Source: Microbispora bryophytorum
GTDB lineage: Bacteria; Actinomycetota; Actinomycetes; Streptosporangiales; Streptosporangiaceae
Assembly: GCF_006874465.1 (NCBI RefSeq)
Contig: NZ_VIRL01000005.1
Span: forward strand, 248,001-312,000
Direction of reading: 5' to 3'
DNA: 64,000 nucleotides
Shown: positions 63,987-64,000 of the stretch, piece after piece
Layout: the number at the start of each line of letters is the position of its first letter
Position numbering within the stretch: the first letter of the stretch is position 1
Translations under genes and position numbers: made by a program
Notes under the pieces: model-generated
Told to the model about the DNA's origin: nothing
Seen by the model: only the letters and a program-made list of their open reading frames with translations
The model's database searches: none

Positions 63987-64000
63987 CCGGCGACCCACAC

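Overview
The window is high-GC DNA from a filamentous actinomycete, most likely of the Streptosporangiales/Streptomycetales type. The evidence is GC-rich third codon positions, frequent GTG starts, F420-type luciferase-like oxidoreductases, ECF41-type sigma factors with SnoaL tails, an actinobacterial c-di-AMP (ydaO) riboswitch upstream of a secreted cell-wall protein, an NmtR-like metal sensor, and many leaderless starts (TANNNT followed by 6-7 nt and the start codon). No rRNA, tRNA or CRISPR array was found, so this is an accessory chromosomal region rather than a housekeeping core.

Layout. 0-4.8 kb: the tail of an unknown gene; a MerR regulator divergent from a methyltransferase; an FAD monooxygenase preceded by a 19-codon leader peptide and a start-proximal hairpin (translation-attenuator architecture); a tiny membrane protein; an ArsR-controlled LLM oxidoreductase. 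4.8-12.5 kb: an L,D-transpeptidase lipoprotein, a P450/PEP-mutase-like pair, a three-repeat secreted protein, the RecD2 helicase and a TetR. 12.7-21.3 kb: regulator-plus-enzyme pairs (LLM/hydrolase, HxlR/SDR/tautomerase, RibD-type reductase with an AraC remnant, MarR/hydrolase), an adenosine-deaminase-like protein and a serine hydrolase. 21.3-26.8 kb: a four-gene MacAB-like efflux operon divergent from its probable two-component system across a nested palindrome. 27-33 kb: the riboswitch-controlled CHAP protein, ArsR, DUF5990, an AI-2E transporter, a fatty-acid desaturase with a DUF5994 protein, and an orphan tyrosine recombinase behind an AT-rich palindromic leader. 33-48.8 kb: a UvrA-like resistance ABC protein, AraC/VOC, a LUD protein, two ECF41 sigma factors separated by LysR/MFS and a PAS histidine kinase, MarR, SRPBCC, an FAD oxidoreductase, a coiled-coil protein and TetR/hydrolase. 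48.8-57.7 kb: a decayed Tn3-family transposase, AraC/SDR, TetR/alcohol dehydrogenase, a toxin-antitoxin pair, and a Ni/Co-type sensor with a P1B-4 ATPase and a GNAT.

58.0-64.0 kb holds the most interesting system: the start of a thiazole/oxazole-modified RiPP cluster, probably thiopeptide-like. It has an ocin-ThiF-like protein, a YcaO cyclodehydratase, a SagB-type azoline dehydrogenase and a 59-aa precursor whose core layout resembles lactazole (GA|S junction and a Thr-Ser-Cys near the C-terminus). A perfect CebR/CelR-type operator lies just inside the first gene and a perfect 15-bp hairpin follows the precursor. The dehydratase and pyridine-synthase genes expected for a thiopeptide are not in the window and would have to lie beyond its right edge.

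All assignments come from reading the sequence and from memory of the families; no database search was run. Start codons were chosen from ribosome-binding sites, ATGA/GTGA overlaps or leaderless -10 boxes, and are flagged where ambiguous.
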